A DNA stretch of 64,000 nt from Spongilla lacustris (GCA_949361645.1 OX442418.1:2375771-2439770); one strand, 5' to 3'. Shown: positions 46,950 to 59,019, counted from the stretch's first letter. Numbers and translations: made by a program. The notes: generated by a model from the sequence alone, not told the origin.

Positions 46950-48940
46950 TGTTCAACATGTAGCCCACAAAATCAATGGTGGTGCTGGTCCCAGTGGAAT
47001 TGATTCTGTACAGTGGCAGAGTTTTCTACTATGCTCTGATGGCTAACAGATTTATTGCCTTAGACAAGTGTCCTGGGATTCGCCCTATTGGCAATGGAGA
47101 GTGTTTGCATCACATTATTTGTAGCGTGGTGGTGCTAACCATTAGCACTGATTTTGACATGTTGTGTGGAACAGACCATTTGGCATCAAGTTTGAAAGCA
47201 GGGGCTAGTGCATGCAATGACGGAGTTGTACATCCAGCATTCTGGTAATGGATGTGGGCTGTTGTTAGTGGATGCCAAAAATGCTTTTAATTTGGTGAAC
47301 TGAGTTGCTGCCTTGTGGAATGCTTGTGTATTATGGCCTCAATGCAGCCGTTTCTTGTTCAACACCTATCGAGGATTTGCTAGGCTTGTGTTAAGAGGAT
47401 CAGACAAATGTCTATTCAGTAGGAAAGGTGCCGTTACTTGTGATTTTATATGCTTATCTATGCAGTTGCACTATTACCACTTGTAAAGTAACTGAAGGCC
47501 AAGAACAGGTTGCAGACCTGGTATGCAGATGACTCAGCTTGCATTGATAACATCAAGGAGGTTCGCTCATGGTATGATCAGTTGGCTGAGCAAGGCCCAG
47601 CATGGATACTTTTCTGAGCCCAAGAAAAGCTGCCTGATTGTTACCACAGAAGTTGAAGATGAAGCCAGGCTAGTCATTGGTGATTTGTTTGTACAGACTG
47701 AATGGACATCACTTTCTTGGGGGTGTTATTGGAGACTGCATGACTGTGGACAACTTTGTGAGGAAGAAGGTTGCAATGTGGGTAGATTGTGTTGAGAAAC
47801 TCTCCAAGGCAGCTACCAAGTCACCCCAAGCCGCTTATACTGCTCTCTCCAAATCCCTTCAGTGTGAATGGTCATACCTGCAGCGAGTCATGCATAACTG
47901 TGGAGATGCTTTTGTCCCACTGCAAGATGCGATTTTTAAAGCTTTCTACCCAGCATTGGTCAAAGGAGATTTGTCAGATGCTTTTGATGGCTTGGGGATA
48001 AATAATCCTACAGAAATAGCATCATTGTCCTACCCAGGGCACTAAAGTTGTGATAGAAGCTATGAAGGGGTGTAGAGAATCTAGCACTGCCTGTCACCTG
48101 GATGCAATCAGCAGTGCAAGACATGAATCATGAAAAGCACATGAAGAGGTTGCCAAACAGAAACTTAATACCATTCTTGCAACCCTTTCACCAGGCAGAC
48201 AGCATGCAATCATCATGAGGATAGTCGAGGGTAAAAGTCCAGCTGGCTGACGACCCTGCCACTTTGATTTGACCTCAGTGCAGTTCAGAGATGGCCTAGC
48301 TCTGCGCTATTTGCGACATCCATCTAATCTGCCAGCCAAATGCGATGGTTGTGGAGCTGATTTCACTCTCCAACATGCTCTTGACAGTAAGAAAGGGGGA
48401 CTACAGTAACTTCATTCACAATGGGCTCTCATATGACTTAGGGCCACACCTGACTGGCTAGATCTCCAATGCAGTCATGAATCTAATTGGGGCACAATAT
48501 AACACACTACAGGTAATCCAGGACTAAGACTTGACCTGGAAATCAGAAGTGTTAAATAAAAATAAAGGCAACCACAGGTGGATGCATTGACACTGATGCC
48601 CCATCACACTGCCATTCAGCACCAAATGCCATTCTTGAGTCAAGCTCACAGGAGAAGAAATGAATGTACGAAAAGGCAGTAGAAGACAGAAGAGGCATCT
48701 TCACCCCATTTGTACTTTCAGCGAATGGACTACTTCACAAAGAGGCTAGTCACTTCATTAAGCACATGGCCACTGCTCTGTCTTCCAAGTGGGACAAAGC
48801 CTTTTCCATTACCAGCAGTTACGTAATATCGCAGCTTGCTTTTGCAAAGTGTTAGAGGGTCCCGCACCAAATGGAGAAGAGGGCTGGGGGTTGATGATGG
48901 TGCTCCTCTGGCCTCATTCATGGAGTAAATTTGTTTCTCT
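46950..48940 (+). pseudogene. Reverse-transcriptase relic, copy 4
   Basis: Pieces in order are INGGAGPSGIDSVQWQSFLL (46970), NRFIALDKCPGIRPIGNGEC (47045), a degraded RT core around 47240-47560 with VDAKNAFNLVN-like and GMQMTQL-like remnants, FVPLQDAIFKAFYPALVKGD (47910), [20 protein letters not shown] (48310), and the C-terminal VEDRRGIFTPFVLSANGLLH (48675). Same group as copy 3, opposite orientation. Many frameshifts and stops. Confidence 0.75.
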
Positions 48941-48944
48941 TTAT

Positions 48945-49525
48945 GATTTCATTTTAAGTAAATGTATCATCTAATTGTATGCATTTAATGTTTTGATAGC
49001 TACCTATTTAGTTTATTTTCATTATGTATTTCTCTTTTTATTTATTAAAAATGTTTTTGTCTGATTATTATATTTTATATTATGTAATGGTGTGGGAGGC
49101 ACATAGAGGCCCTATGAATATCGCGAAGAGAAATAGCAATATATGTACTTGTGTGTTGAGATTGTACATGTAGGGCGCGGTCGTTGGATCCCAATGACGC
49201 CCACAATTTGCCTATTGATCTATTATACAAACCGCTATTATATCTAGATAACTTTAGAAGGGCAAAGAGAATAAATGTATGTTATGAAGCAAAAAATAGT
49301 TACATGCACTCGTAATGATTGTTGCTATTGCACGCGAGTATAATCTTCATACAAAATACACTGTCAATTTTAAATTTTCATGCAGAATGGTGCCATTTAA
49401 AGTGAGCCACTGTCTCCATGCAGTGTCCAGTGAAGCTGAAATGGTACTTTCCAAACTGTTGCTGCAAGAGCTGTATGTTATGAATTCAGTACCACCACGC
49501 GAGGTTTTCACTGATCAGTGCTATA
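48945..49525. other. Intergenic, AT-rich
   Basis: No supported gene. Confidence 0.35.
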
Positions 49526-49529
49526 AGTT

Positions 49530-50556
49530 CAGGGCCGTAGGCAACTTTTTTTTTTATTTGGGGGTGCTGAAAAATGGAAAGATGTAGTGTCAATTCTAAT
49601 CAGTCTTCTGCAATAAATAATTATGTACAAATTATAGCAGAAAATAGGATGGCAAAATTATGTATTACACAAAATGCCTTTAAATGTACTGCCTGCTTGA
49701 ATAAATTCGTTTCCAACCACTTAAGGTCTAAGAGATTTTGTGGACATGTAGAACGATGCACCAGTTCAGTCTGTTTAGGTTTATTGTACTTCTCGGCCAT
49801 GAACGGATAAAAGAATGTGAATTTCGAAATTGCCTATTGTTAAACCCTGTAGAGGAGAACAGGCTGCCCTCTTACTGGTATTCGGTTTTGAACAGCTGTA
49901 GCACAATAAAAGCAGAGGATGCTATCATCTTCTTGGGCCATGGTTATACACTACAAAATTTGTCAAACCAAACGTTTTCAATCCATTGGTTTAAATGTGG
50001 ATGGCTTGAAGACCAAACCAAGATTTCAGACCAGTATTTCCAATCCTAAACATAACATATTGGTTTGTGGTTTGTATAATTCTCAAGAAATATTGTTTCC
50101 TAGGTAGAGATCAGTTGACCATATATTTGACCATATGGTCGGTCATAATAAATCTTTGTTCAGTCATGTGTGTTGCTAGACATACACTGAAGCCATGTTC
50201 ATGTAATTGGTGTAATATTTCAAAGCGGCTACATGGTCATGTCCCAAGAATACTTTTGTACCTGTAAAAACCTATTTGACATGGGGGAGATGGATCACGG
50301 ATGCTGGGGGATGGAATACCGGCATCTGATTGCTGGCGATATGAGTTGCGGTAAGAGTCAACTAAACTTAATTCATATTTTATGCGCATGATTCTACAAT
50401 ATATAAAAAGCTATAGTTTCAAACATACATGTAGTTAAAAATCACGTCAAGTTATACCGTGAATACAAGAAAACCACTACTTTTTTATCTTAAAAGATCT
50501 CTTAAAAATTTGGGGGTGCTTCAGCACCCCCAAGCACCCAGTTGTCTACGGCCTTG
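49530..50556. mobile_element. hAT-like inverted-repeat element
   Basis: The left end CAGGGCCGTAGGCAAC at 49530 matches the right end GTTGTCTACGGCCTTG at 50541-50556. Just inside, GGGGGTGCTGA and TCAGCACCCCC also pair. CAGGG-type ends suggest hAT, but the flanking 8 bp (TATAAGTT versus AAATAATT) do not match convincingly. The interior has a few short frames (such as CTACLNKFVSNHLRSKRFCG at about 49693) but no recognisable transposase. Confidence 0.6.
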
Positions 50557-50570
50557 AAATAATTATGCGA

Positions 50571-50690
50571 TCAAGAATGTCACGGATGACAGGCAGAATA
50601 GGGGGGGGGGGGGGGGAGGGGGGGGGAGGGGGGGAGGGGAGGGGGTGTGAACAGTAGAATACCTCAGTCATAGAAAGTAAAGAATAATTA
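50571..50690 (-). pseudogene. Duplicated scrap of the GABA-B-like receptor 3' end
   Basis: TGTCACGGATGACAGGCAGA at 50579 also occurs at 50808 inside the receptor's last codons (PPVLPVIRDIL). The copy diverges after a G-tract that has expanded from six G in the gene to about 57 bp of G-rich sequence (50600-50646), then resumes with GAACAGTAG and CATAGAAAG. It lies about 230 bp downstream of the intact 3' end. Confidence 0.75.
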
Positions 50691-50789
50691 TAAGCCCTTG
50701 CATATTATATCTATGGACTGAAAGCAATTAAGTAATATATCACACATTATGTACATGTGTACTAACCCACAAGATATGCATGAGACTCA

Positions 50790-52976
50790 TTACTGTTCTC
50801 TACGAAGGATGTCACGGATGACAGGCAGAACAGGGGGGATGAACAGTAGGCTAGTACATAGAAAGACTGTAACTGTTAGCAGAGAGCTGAGTATTAGATA
50901 TGATGTGTTCACTCCTCGATCAACCAAGTAGATAATGAGCCCTACCAGTACACCGATCAAAGTCAAAATGTAAGTTAATACTGTTATTTTCTGTGTTTGA
51001 AACTCCTTTTTATTCTTAATGGACGTAGAGATAGCAAAAGCCACAATCAAGATGATGAAAATAGTTTCAATGCCAACGATGGACACTATCCACTGTGCCT
51101 GATACTTACAATAGCAAAATTCCCGTGTGCTGATTGCCCAATTGTCTCCTGATGGTGAAATTGTCTGCATAGTATTGCGTACATAGGGATCATATATAGA
51201 CCAGGCTGTACACAAGCTAGCAACAAGAGCCACCAAGATTCCAATCAACACAGCCAGCACACCATCGCTCATCATAACATGATAGCTTTTCTTTAAATTC
51301 ATTGAACTTTTAAAGATAAAATACAGTCGGTATGTCTTCACTGTTATCGTTCCAAACACTAAGGTCAGTCCTATTGTTAAGGTCCATGGAAATGCATTAC
51401 ACAATACTGACTTTGTATCAATACTGATGGGAAACGTTTCTGTGATTGTGTACAGCAGTGTGGCCAGCAGGATAATATAGCATCCAATGTAAGCAAAGTG
51501 GTTGAGTCGTGAACTTGAGGCTTTGATAGCCTTGTGATTTCTGTACACCGTGTTCACAACATGTATCCCTAACACCAGAAGAGCAGCTACTGCATCCACC
51601 ACAATGACAGTTGCCGCCAGGGGTAGAGACACCAATACATGTTCCTCTTCAAAGCTGGTTGACACAAACATTGCAATAGTTGGGTCAATTTGTATACCAC
51701 CTAAAGTGGAGTAGGTGGCTACTATATAGTATGGAGAAAGTATCGTATATATCTGAGTTAGTACAGATTCTGATGAGATGTAGCCATCAAGTGGATTGAA
51801 TTGGATGGTATTTCCGGCAACACCACTGAAATTTAGCTTATACATCTGCTGTTGAATGATTTGAGTGTATTGCTCTTTTCCATATGTATAATTTGAAAGT
51901 GAAAGTCCTCTTTCCCACAGAGGTGCAATGGAATTATTTAAGGCCACTGCCAATGCCCACACAGCATCAAATAGGGCAATGCAATCAGTTGCCCTGCTGC
52001 ACACTGTTTCTTGAACATAATCAGAATTAAGGTTCGTATATGTGATTGAGGTATACTGCAGGAAATAAGCTGAGGTGTAGAAAGCGAGGCTCTGGTTCAC
52101 TACGAGGCCAATCTCTTCATCATTGCATGAGTATACACTGTTGCCATAAAGAAAATATGCGCTGTCGGTTTGGTTCGGAGAAAGTAATAACCATTGGTAC
52201 CTTGGGTAGGTCATGCCCATATGGAAAGCCAAACATAGCGCTCTCTGAAGGGTTTCGGAGGTTAGAAAAGACACGATCACACGTACGTACGTACTCCTCA
52301 AGGCCTCCAACGGGAGATAGTCAGGAGTGGCTCGGGAGACGAAACGCAGGTTCACCTTACCATTTAGCTTCTCTTGGAAGAGCAGAAAGGAATTGTAAAA
52401 GTTAAGCGTATCCTCGCTGTACAGTACCGCTACACGGGCCCAATTATTGTTTGCAAGCAAAGCTACCATTGAACCAATCACATCGGATAACGAAGGATTT
52501 ATTCCGAAGCTGTAAGGGTACAAAGAGCGATTGCCAAGTTCAGGAGCGGAACCAAGGTGCACGTTGATAAGCGCTATATCTGGTTGTCCAGTGAGAGGCG
52601 CCACCGCTTTAGTCGCATCGGAACACCCCGGGCCTATTATGCCGACGATCTGTTTACCACCACTGTAGTAAAGGTTATCAATCAGACTGATAACGGCTTT
52701 CCAGCTGAAGTTACAGCCGTCATCAGCTGGGATGAGTTCCAGGTTATAGTTCGCTAAAACATCAGTACGGTTGTTGATTTCCTGTAAAGCCAGTTGAGCG
52801 CCAGCGATGATAGTCCCACCATCTGTTCGGGACGGAACCAACGAAGGATCATTATCGGGGTAGGAGAGGAGCGAAAGGAGATATAAAGTGTTGGGTTTGT
52901 TGACCACCACGTCCTGAGAACCTACCACTGCTAGTATCGCCAGGAGAGCGGCTACATGTACAACAGCTACTGTCAT
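50790..52976 (-). CDS. GABA-B-like class C GPCR, intronless
   Basis: A single 728-codon frame. Residues 1-20 form a signal peptide (MTVAVVHVAALLAILAVVGS). Residues about 30-445 are a periplasmic-binding-like ANF_receptor ectodomain (GGTIIAGAQLALQEINNRTD, GIIGPGCSDATKAVAPLTGQ, VAVLYSEDTLNFYNSFLLFQ). There is no cysteine-rich linker, as in GABA-B but not mGlu receptors. Seven TM segments span about 455-722, starting VSLPLAATVIVVDAVAALLV, with the GABA-B-type first loop SSSRLNHFAYIGC and ending LLFIPPVLPVI. The cytoplasmic tail is only about eight residues (RDILRREQ), so it lacks the coiled coil used by vertebrate GABA-B heterodimers. Intronless structure suggests a retro-derived paralogue. Ligand specificity cannot be read from the sequence. 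Confidence 0.9.
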   Translation of the reverse strand: MTVAVVHVAALLAILAVVGSQDVVVNKPNTLYLLSLLSYPDNDPSLVPSRTDGGTIIAGAQLALQEINNRTDVLANYNLELIPADDGCNFSWKAVISLIDNLYYSGGKQIVGIIGPGCSDATKAVAPLTGQPDIALINVHLGSAPELGNRSLYPYSFGINPSLSDVIGSMVALLANNNWARVAVLYSEDTLNFYNSFLLFQEKLNGKVNLRFVSRATPDYLPLEALRSTYVRVIVSFLTSETLQRALCLAFHMGMTYPRYQWLLLSPNQTDSAYFLYGNSVYSCNDEEIGLVVNQSLAFYTSAYFLQYTSITYTNLNSDYVQETVCSRATDCIALFDAVWALAVALNNSIAPLWERGLSLSNYTYGKEQYTQIIQQQMYKLNFSGVAGNTIQFNPLDGYISSESVLTQIYTILSPYYIVATYSTLGGIQIDPTIAMFVSTSFEEEHVLVSLPLAATVIVVDAVAALLVLGIHVVNTVYRNHKAIKASSSRLNHFAYIGCYIILLATLLYTITETFPISIDTKSVLCNAFPWTLTIGLTLVFGTITVKTYRLYFIFKSSMNLKKSYHVMMSDGVLAVLIGILVALVASLCTAWSIYDPYVRNTMQTISPSGDNWAISTREFCYCKYQAQWIVSIVGIETIFIILIVAFAISTSIKNKKEFQTQKITVLTYILTLIGVLVGLIIYLVDRGVNTSYLILSSLLTVTVFLCTSLLFIPPVLPVIRDILRREQ

Positions 52977-52979
52977 AAC

Positions 52980-54815
52980 TATTGAATACTAGTACAGAAA
53001 TGGGCGCGTGGGCCGTACGTGTATATACGTAATCGTTTAGTTAATTCAATAGTGTGATTGCATTGTAAGCTCGTTAATACTGAATTGAAAGTAACGAACC
53101 AATTTAAACCTTCCATCAATTTCTTTCACACATATCCATATTGTCTTCTGTCCACGCTCCATGAGACTTGGGTTGCAGTCACTACTTTGTGATAACACGT
53201 GGCCATATGTTGCAACAGGCTGCATCAATGAATGATATATCGTTCCTATGTATTTGAATTAGGTGTTTCTAACTTGTATAAAAGTTAATTATTATGCGGT
53301 GGAGGATTGCTGTGCGACGTACCACGATTGCAGCTAGCTGCTAAGTGAGCTACTAACATGGCAAGCAGTTATGGCTCTACTTTCTCCACTTCAAATTAGT
53401 TGGGCGTGGCCCGACCATAGTTAAGTCTAATTCAAAGGCCATGAATTAAAAGAGCAAATAGACTGCTACCACCGGAGCTTTAGAGGAAATGAACCTAAAG
53501 GTACAAAACACGGCATTTTATAGTATAGTGTTTCGATCTGTCAAATTGCTTTCACGTGCTGAGCTCGTTAGGAAAAGAAGAGAGCTGATCAAATGAGGAT
53601 GAAATACGTGGAGGCGACATTTTACCACTGAATACTATCATACAGCCCGACAATTATCAAGCAGAAAAGGAACGGGCCACTCGACATGCAAGCAGAAGCT
53701 GTATAAAGGAACGGACTGCTGAGATTGAGGCTCAGGCCCGCTCAACACATTGAAGACACCCAAACAGGACCAAAGGTTTGTTGTACGTTACATACCTACA
53801 GATTTTAGAATAATAATCAAATTTCTATGGCCACATGTTTGCCTTCTTCTTTACTGTACGCGTATAAATGCATGGCTTCACTGCCAGTCTTTGGTCCAAT
53901 GCCATAAGGGAGGCGAATGATGCCGTAGTACATCAGTACATGCTATTGGTGCCGGTGTATTCATATTATATCACTAACTGTCGTTGATCAGTTCTGCGCG
54001 CGGTTGGTGATCATGAGTGTGTTATTTATAGGGGTTATGAGCTCACGACAACTTGTACATGTACAGTATGTATCGCCATATTATTATATATAGATATTGG
54101 AATTCCAATTTCTATGGTACATGTACATGTATATTGCCATGCAATTATGTGTTATGAATGCAATTAGTATACATGTGTGACATTGCATTATATGTCTGTT
54201 CTGTGTCCTAAGCAAATCTATTCTATGCATGGCAACATGATGCACAAATATGTCTGACAACTCTTTGTCAAGCTGTGAAATCTTTGCAGGAACTGCTTTA
54301 CTGTACATTAGTGGAAAGCTTGGAGTGAAGCCAAAAGTTGTCTATAGTTGTCCATGCACATTAGCTAAATAAAACTGTCCTTTAATAGCCAGCTCCAGTC
54401 CTTGGATTATTCTGACAACTACAAAATTGTATTTCACAGCACCCTAGACTATTGTCCCTCATCCGTTGAAAATCACATAATTACCACATGTATATTTGAG
54501 TGGCTTTTGTTTTACTATTACTCTCGACTGACTAAACGTTTCTTCAGAACCAGACTATATATATATATATATAATTATGTATGTTTCTCCTTTATACATG
54601 TACATTGGCTTCTATTTATGAAAAAGAACGTTCGCTGTATAATGAGTAATACGATTCGCAGAACCTGCAATACAAAACTACTACCTAGGTAGCTTATATC
54701 CCTGATGTTTACATGCCTTCAAATCCTAACATAACACCGACTTTCACAGCGGTTCACTTGCATGATTCCGGGCACGCCTCTGCACGTTCTTGCGCACGCA
54801 TCCAATTGGATCCGA
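52980..54815. other. Intergenic with an isolated palindromic-family terminus and a weak exon
   Basis: 53397-53413 is a lone end of the family at 27358. At about 53606-53752 (plus) a frame reads RGGDILPLNTIIQPDNYQAE followed by KERATRHASRSCIKE and then a stop; it looks coding-like but is bounded by stops and unrecognised. A short AT repeat lies at 54558-54575. Confidence 0.35.
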
Positions 54816-54818
54816 TGT

Positions 54819-56743
54819 TATATATTGTCCCCCCTTATATTGTCCCCCCGGACAATATAGCCTAGGGTATAATGTCCCCCGGACAATAAAGCCTAGGCTA
54901 TATTGTCCCCCACGGACAATATACCCTTTAGCATATAATTTCCCCCCCCCTGGTGAAACTGTCCCCCACCCGGACACTATAACTTAGGGTATATTGTCCC
55001 CCTCTGAGCATCGCGCAGTTATATAAACACCCGCCTAACATGCGTAATAATGTAGTGGCAAACGCCAATGCAAACCCATCACAGTCATTAGAACCTTTTG
55101 ATTTCACTTTTTGCCTTTGAACACGCATAAACCTCAGAATTAGTGGAGTACAGACCAGTGATGTTGTTTGTTCCTCCGCTCCGGTGCATGGGAACGTCCT
55201 TAACCGTCCTTTCCACTTATGCTGTCAAAAATATTTACTACTCCAGGCTCACATAGAACAAGTTAACGAATGATTGTATAGTTCCACACGAAAGGTTAAC
55301 AATTAATACCATGGACTAATGGATAGACACTTTGGAAAAGCTTGTGTCCAGTATTATACTGATATGCTATCTGTAATGCATGCATTTGCAACCAACCAGT
55401 GCTTCATAATCATGCATACCCTAATAAGTTAAGGTATGGTAACCAGTGCATGAGATAAAGGGTCCACATATTGTCTTTTGAATCATCTGCAAAATATAGG
55501 GGACCAAATTAATTTATGTCGTTCATGCTATCATGCTCTTGCTTGGCCATAAACAGAATCAATGTCATTTAATAATACATATAATTTAATATAACATGAA
55601 AGCCATTACCTCGATGGGCGATGAGATTATTTCCAGCAGCGGAAGACTGTTGAGCATTTCTTCGCTTGAAACTATATCTCTCATTGCAGCTAGGGTTTTC
55701 GGGCATCTCATAGTTGCAAGTATCAAACTTCAGTATAAACTTAAGGGAGCCAACTGAGAGGATGGCTATTGCATTTGCCCTCATGAAATGCATATTGAGC
55801 CTTCTAACTTAGTAACTTCAAAATGTATAATAACCGCTTGGGGGCTGCATGACACGTACACATACACAAAAAATATGTAATTGCAATTCTACCTGGTTCC
55901 ACACTTTAGACTCAACAGGACTTAATAGGGTGAAGAGCAGCATCAATGTTTGAAAATTTGGTGTCATTAGCTCGCTGGCAGGTATCACAAGATATTTCAA
56001 ACTGACGTATATATCATCAATCATATCTTCCCAGAATAATCTCGAGGTAACCTTGTCCAGAATTTTGTACCTCCCCAAATGCAAACATAATTATCAGCAG
56101 TTTGATAGTAAAACAGGATCTATTATCAACCGTACTTTGCATTAACGTTCAAATACATTTACAGTGTACCGTTTCTAATGAATCTTTTCTAGAATAGACG
56201 CCATTCTAGTGACTGCTCCAACATATATCACCGCGATGCTTACCTTCAGCAGATGCATGAGAGCTATAGCGCTTGTGATGACGCGATGACGCTCTTCTGC
56301 TGTTATTACTCTCCTCCATCGCCGTTCTTCCGCCGAAACCGAAGAGGCATAATAGTAAAGGACACCAGATTTGACTCGAAAGTTAAGCGTCGCTTTTCTC
56401 CTGAATGATCGCTTTGGTCTTTGGAATACCCAGTTGGATAACTACTATGCAAGAGTACAACCAGCTAGGCTATATTGACCACCTCCCACCGTTCTCCCAT
56501 TTTGGCACCCCACCCCCACCCCCCTTGTTGTGCTACTGGGGGGGGAGGGGAGGGGGGGGGGGGGGGGAGTGGGGATAATTATAGTGTCCGGGGAGGGGGA
56601 CAATATATCCGGGGGGGGGACAATATATCCTAGGGTATATTGTCCGGGGGACAAAATAACCTAGGGTATATTGTCCGGGGAACAACATAACCTAGGGTAT
56701 ATTGTCCGGGGGACAATATTACCTAGAGTATATTGTCCGGGGG
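54819..56743 (-). mobile_element. Ginger-like element with TATTGTCCCCCGGACAATA modules
   Basis: Both ends consist of tandem modules of TATTGTCC-CCCC-GGACAATA alternating with CCTAGG (54819-55005 and 56580-56740), in inverted arrangement. The interior on the minus strand carries a first-exon-like sequence at 56319-56244 (MEESNNSRRASSRHHKRYSS, donor GTAAGC) and, at 55818-56084, a decayed integrase zinc-binding region (ILDKVTSRLFWEDMIDDIY, then SKVWNQV). Exact outer boundaries are ambiguous because the ends are repetitive. Its right end abuts another Ginger-like element. Confidence 0.6.
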
Positions 56744-58615
56744 TGTCAGAGGCATAAATGACTCCCAGGCATAAATGACTCCCCCGGTCATTTACGCCTA
56801 AGGTGTAAATGACTCCTCTTAGGCATATATGACTCCCCACGTGAATTCCATAAGCCACGTGTAGTTGTTGAAGTGAGAAAGCTCGCTCGCATGGACCAGG
56901 ATGAATTCAGTGTTGTCGAGGATTACCTGCGTATGAATCAATATCCTAAGGGCATATCAAAGGGAGATAAGGCCAATCTAAGGCGCAAATGCAAAAACTT
57001 CAAGTTTGACTGTGAAGTGCTCTATTTCAGAAGAGTGAAGGTGACGAGGAAGGGTGGAAGATTTACATTAGGACCGAAGATGAAAAAAGATGCATTCTGG
57101 AGTCATGCCATGCTGGGATTGAAGATAAAACAGAAAGTATATATTATGCAGTACGATAATATAATTGTATACCTGTATTTGTACATGTAGGAAGCCACTT
57201 AGACAGAGATAAAACCATTCAAAAAATATCCAGTCGTTTCTTGTGGAAAAACATAAATGAAGATATTCGAATATTTGTACAACACTGCGACAAATGTCAG
57301 AGAACTAACGCTAAGTTTTCAAAGTCCAATACTAAGCTGCATTCTATTGTTCCAATGCCAAATGTTTGGCACCAGGTTGGTGACTTCATGTGTACTAGGT
57401 ATAAAATCACAACACAATACTCTACCAATATATAGGTTGGTATTGACCTCATTGGTCCATTGCCCACCACCTCAAAGGGCAATAAGTATGTGGTCACTTT
57501 AGTAGATTATTTTCAGCAAGTGGCCTGAAGCTGCACCACTGAAGGATAAGGCTGCTGCAAGTGTAGCACTCTTCTTGATTGAAACTTTCTGCATGTATGT
57601 GAATGATTTGGAAAAATAATACATCTACGTAGAAGATTTAAATTGATTGCATGCATCATGTGATCATTGCATGTTATTATATTTTACGAATTAGGTTTGG
57701 ATGCTGTGAAGTTATTATTTCGAAACAAGGCAGAGAATTTGTTAATAAAGTTAAAGAGCAGCTCTTTAGTCTGACTCAAACCCACCATAAAGTTTATTCA
57801 GCGTACCAACCTCAGACAAATGGCTTAACTGAAAGGTTTAATCAAACATTGCAAGCCAGTTTGATTATAGTTGTGAACAGCAGCCAAGATCCTGGGATGA
57901 ACATCTCTTAACTGTCCTATTTGCTTATCGAACCAGCGTACAAAAGGCCACAAAGCTTACTCCTTTTGAAATCATGTACTGTCGGTAAGCATAAAATGCA
58001 TGCAGGTATATTACTTTTGTTTCATGAGCTACTATGCATTCATACAGAAAACCAAAGTTACCCATTGACATGGAATATGCAATGAGCAGCACAGGAAATG
58101 GTGATGGTGCTCGCAATGATGAATCAGATGGTGATGTTCACTCTGGTGATGGTAATTGTGAGATTCAAAAAAGTAAGAACACTTCAATGGAAGGACCTTC
58201 TAGTACTTACGAGGGGAATCCAAATGAAATAGTACATCATGCTACCAAGATGTTACATATTAAGAAAATGATCACAGAAACTTCAATGTCCAACATTGAA
58301 AAAGCACAACAAAAGGACAAGTTTTATTACGACCGAAAACACAGCAATGAACAAGTAAGAGTCATATCAATGTTATCTGTTTTATGTACAATGTTTGCAC
58401 TACAGGAATTTCATCCAGGAGATTTGTTACTTCTTCAAAATAGCCACAGAGACTCAAAGATGGGGGATGAGCTACAACCAACATGTTTGGGACCATACCG
58501 AGTGTACGAAACTTTAGAAAAAGGGGTATGCCGCTTATGGAAGGGTTCTGAAATCTGCAGCGAACAGATGCCGTTTGAAAAAATTCAAGGATCCAACACC
58601 TTTATTAACAACTAA
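56744..58615 (+). mobile_element. Ginger1-like element with AATGACTCCCCC modules; right end not found
   Basis: It begins TGTCAGAGGCATAAATGACT at 56744, directly after the previous element's terminal module, and shows short inverted modules GGCATAAATGACTCCC and CCTAAGG up to about 56840. The integrase gene follows in the plus direction. I find no matching GGGAGTCATTTATGCC end before the gypsy LTR at 59020, so the right end is deleted or lies beyond a later insertion. Confidence 0.6.
56891..58615 (+). pseudogene. Ginger1-type integrase gene, multi-exon and frameshifted
   Basis: In order: an N-terminal region (DQDEFSVVEDYLRMNQYPKG, ISKGDKANLRRKCKNFKFD); a zinc-binding HHCC region split by an intron at about 57127-57190 (LESCHAG, then QHCDKCQRTNAKF); the rve core after an intron near 57376-57432 (VGIDLIGPLPTTSKGNKYVV); REFVNKVKEQLFSLTQTHHK; YQPQTNGLTERFNQTL; and, after an intron ending at 58404, a C-terminal SH3-like region (FHPGDLLLLQNSHRDSKMGD, CLGPYRVYETLEKGVCRL). 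Frameshifts lie near 57041, 57512 and 57890. At the second catalytic Asp the motif reads ISKQGREF rather than ISDQGREF. These breaks indicate a dead copy, though splice sites are well kept. Confidence 0.75.
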
Positions 58616-59019
58616 AAAGGTAATTATTTGTATTATTATAATTGAAAGATCATTATTTTATACATAAAGCGAAGTAAATAATGCATGCTATTACTGATGA
58701 ATTGATTTTTTTTTTTTGTAACTGTATATAAACTGCATGCCAGACGCGCCGTCATTGCATGCATCAGAGTAATATTCACAAATTCTTGAGCTTCTTGTTC
58801 GCGTTCTTCTAGCCCACAAGGTTGCCCAGCTGTTGGAAAGCAGAGCCTTTTGGCTTCCAGCAAGTCTGGTGAAGATAGCTATTAATCATAGCCAATTCAT
58901 AGGCTATGTACAAAGTAGTCTTGGTTGCATTCCAAGACCGAGATGGAGTGTACTTCTTTAGTCTTTACTAAGTACTTTGATAAATCGAGTAAGTGGGTGA
59001 ACAGGGCTAAGTGTGAGCT
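58616..59019. other. Spacer between the Ginger-like gene and the gypsy LTR
   Basis: No gene supported. It should contain the missing right part of the Ginger-like element if that survives. Confidence 0.35.

Noticed and set aside
49522..50564. 8-bp hAT target duplication
   Set aside because: TATAAGTT and AAATAATT match at only four of eight positions.
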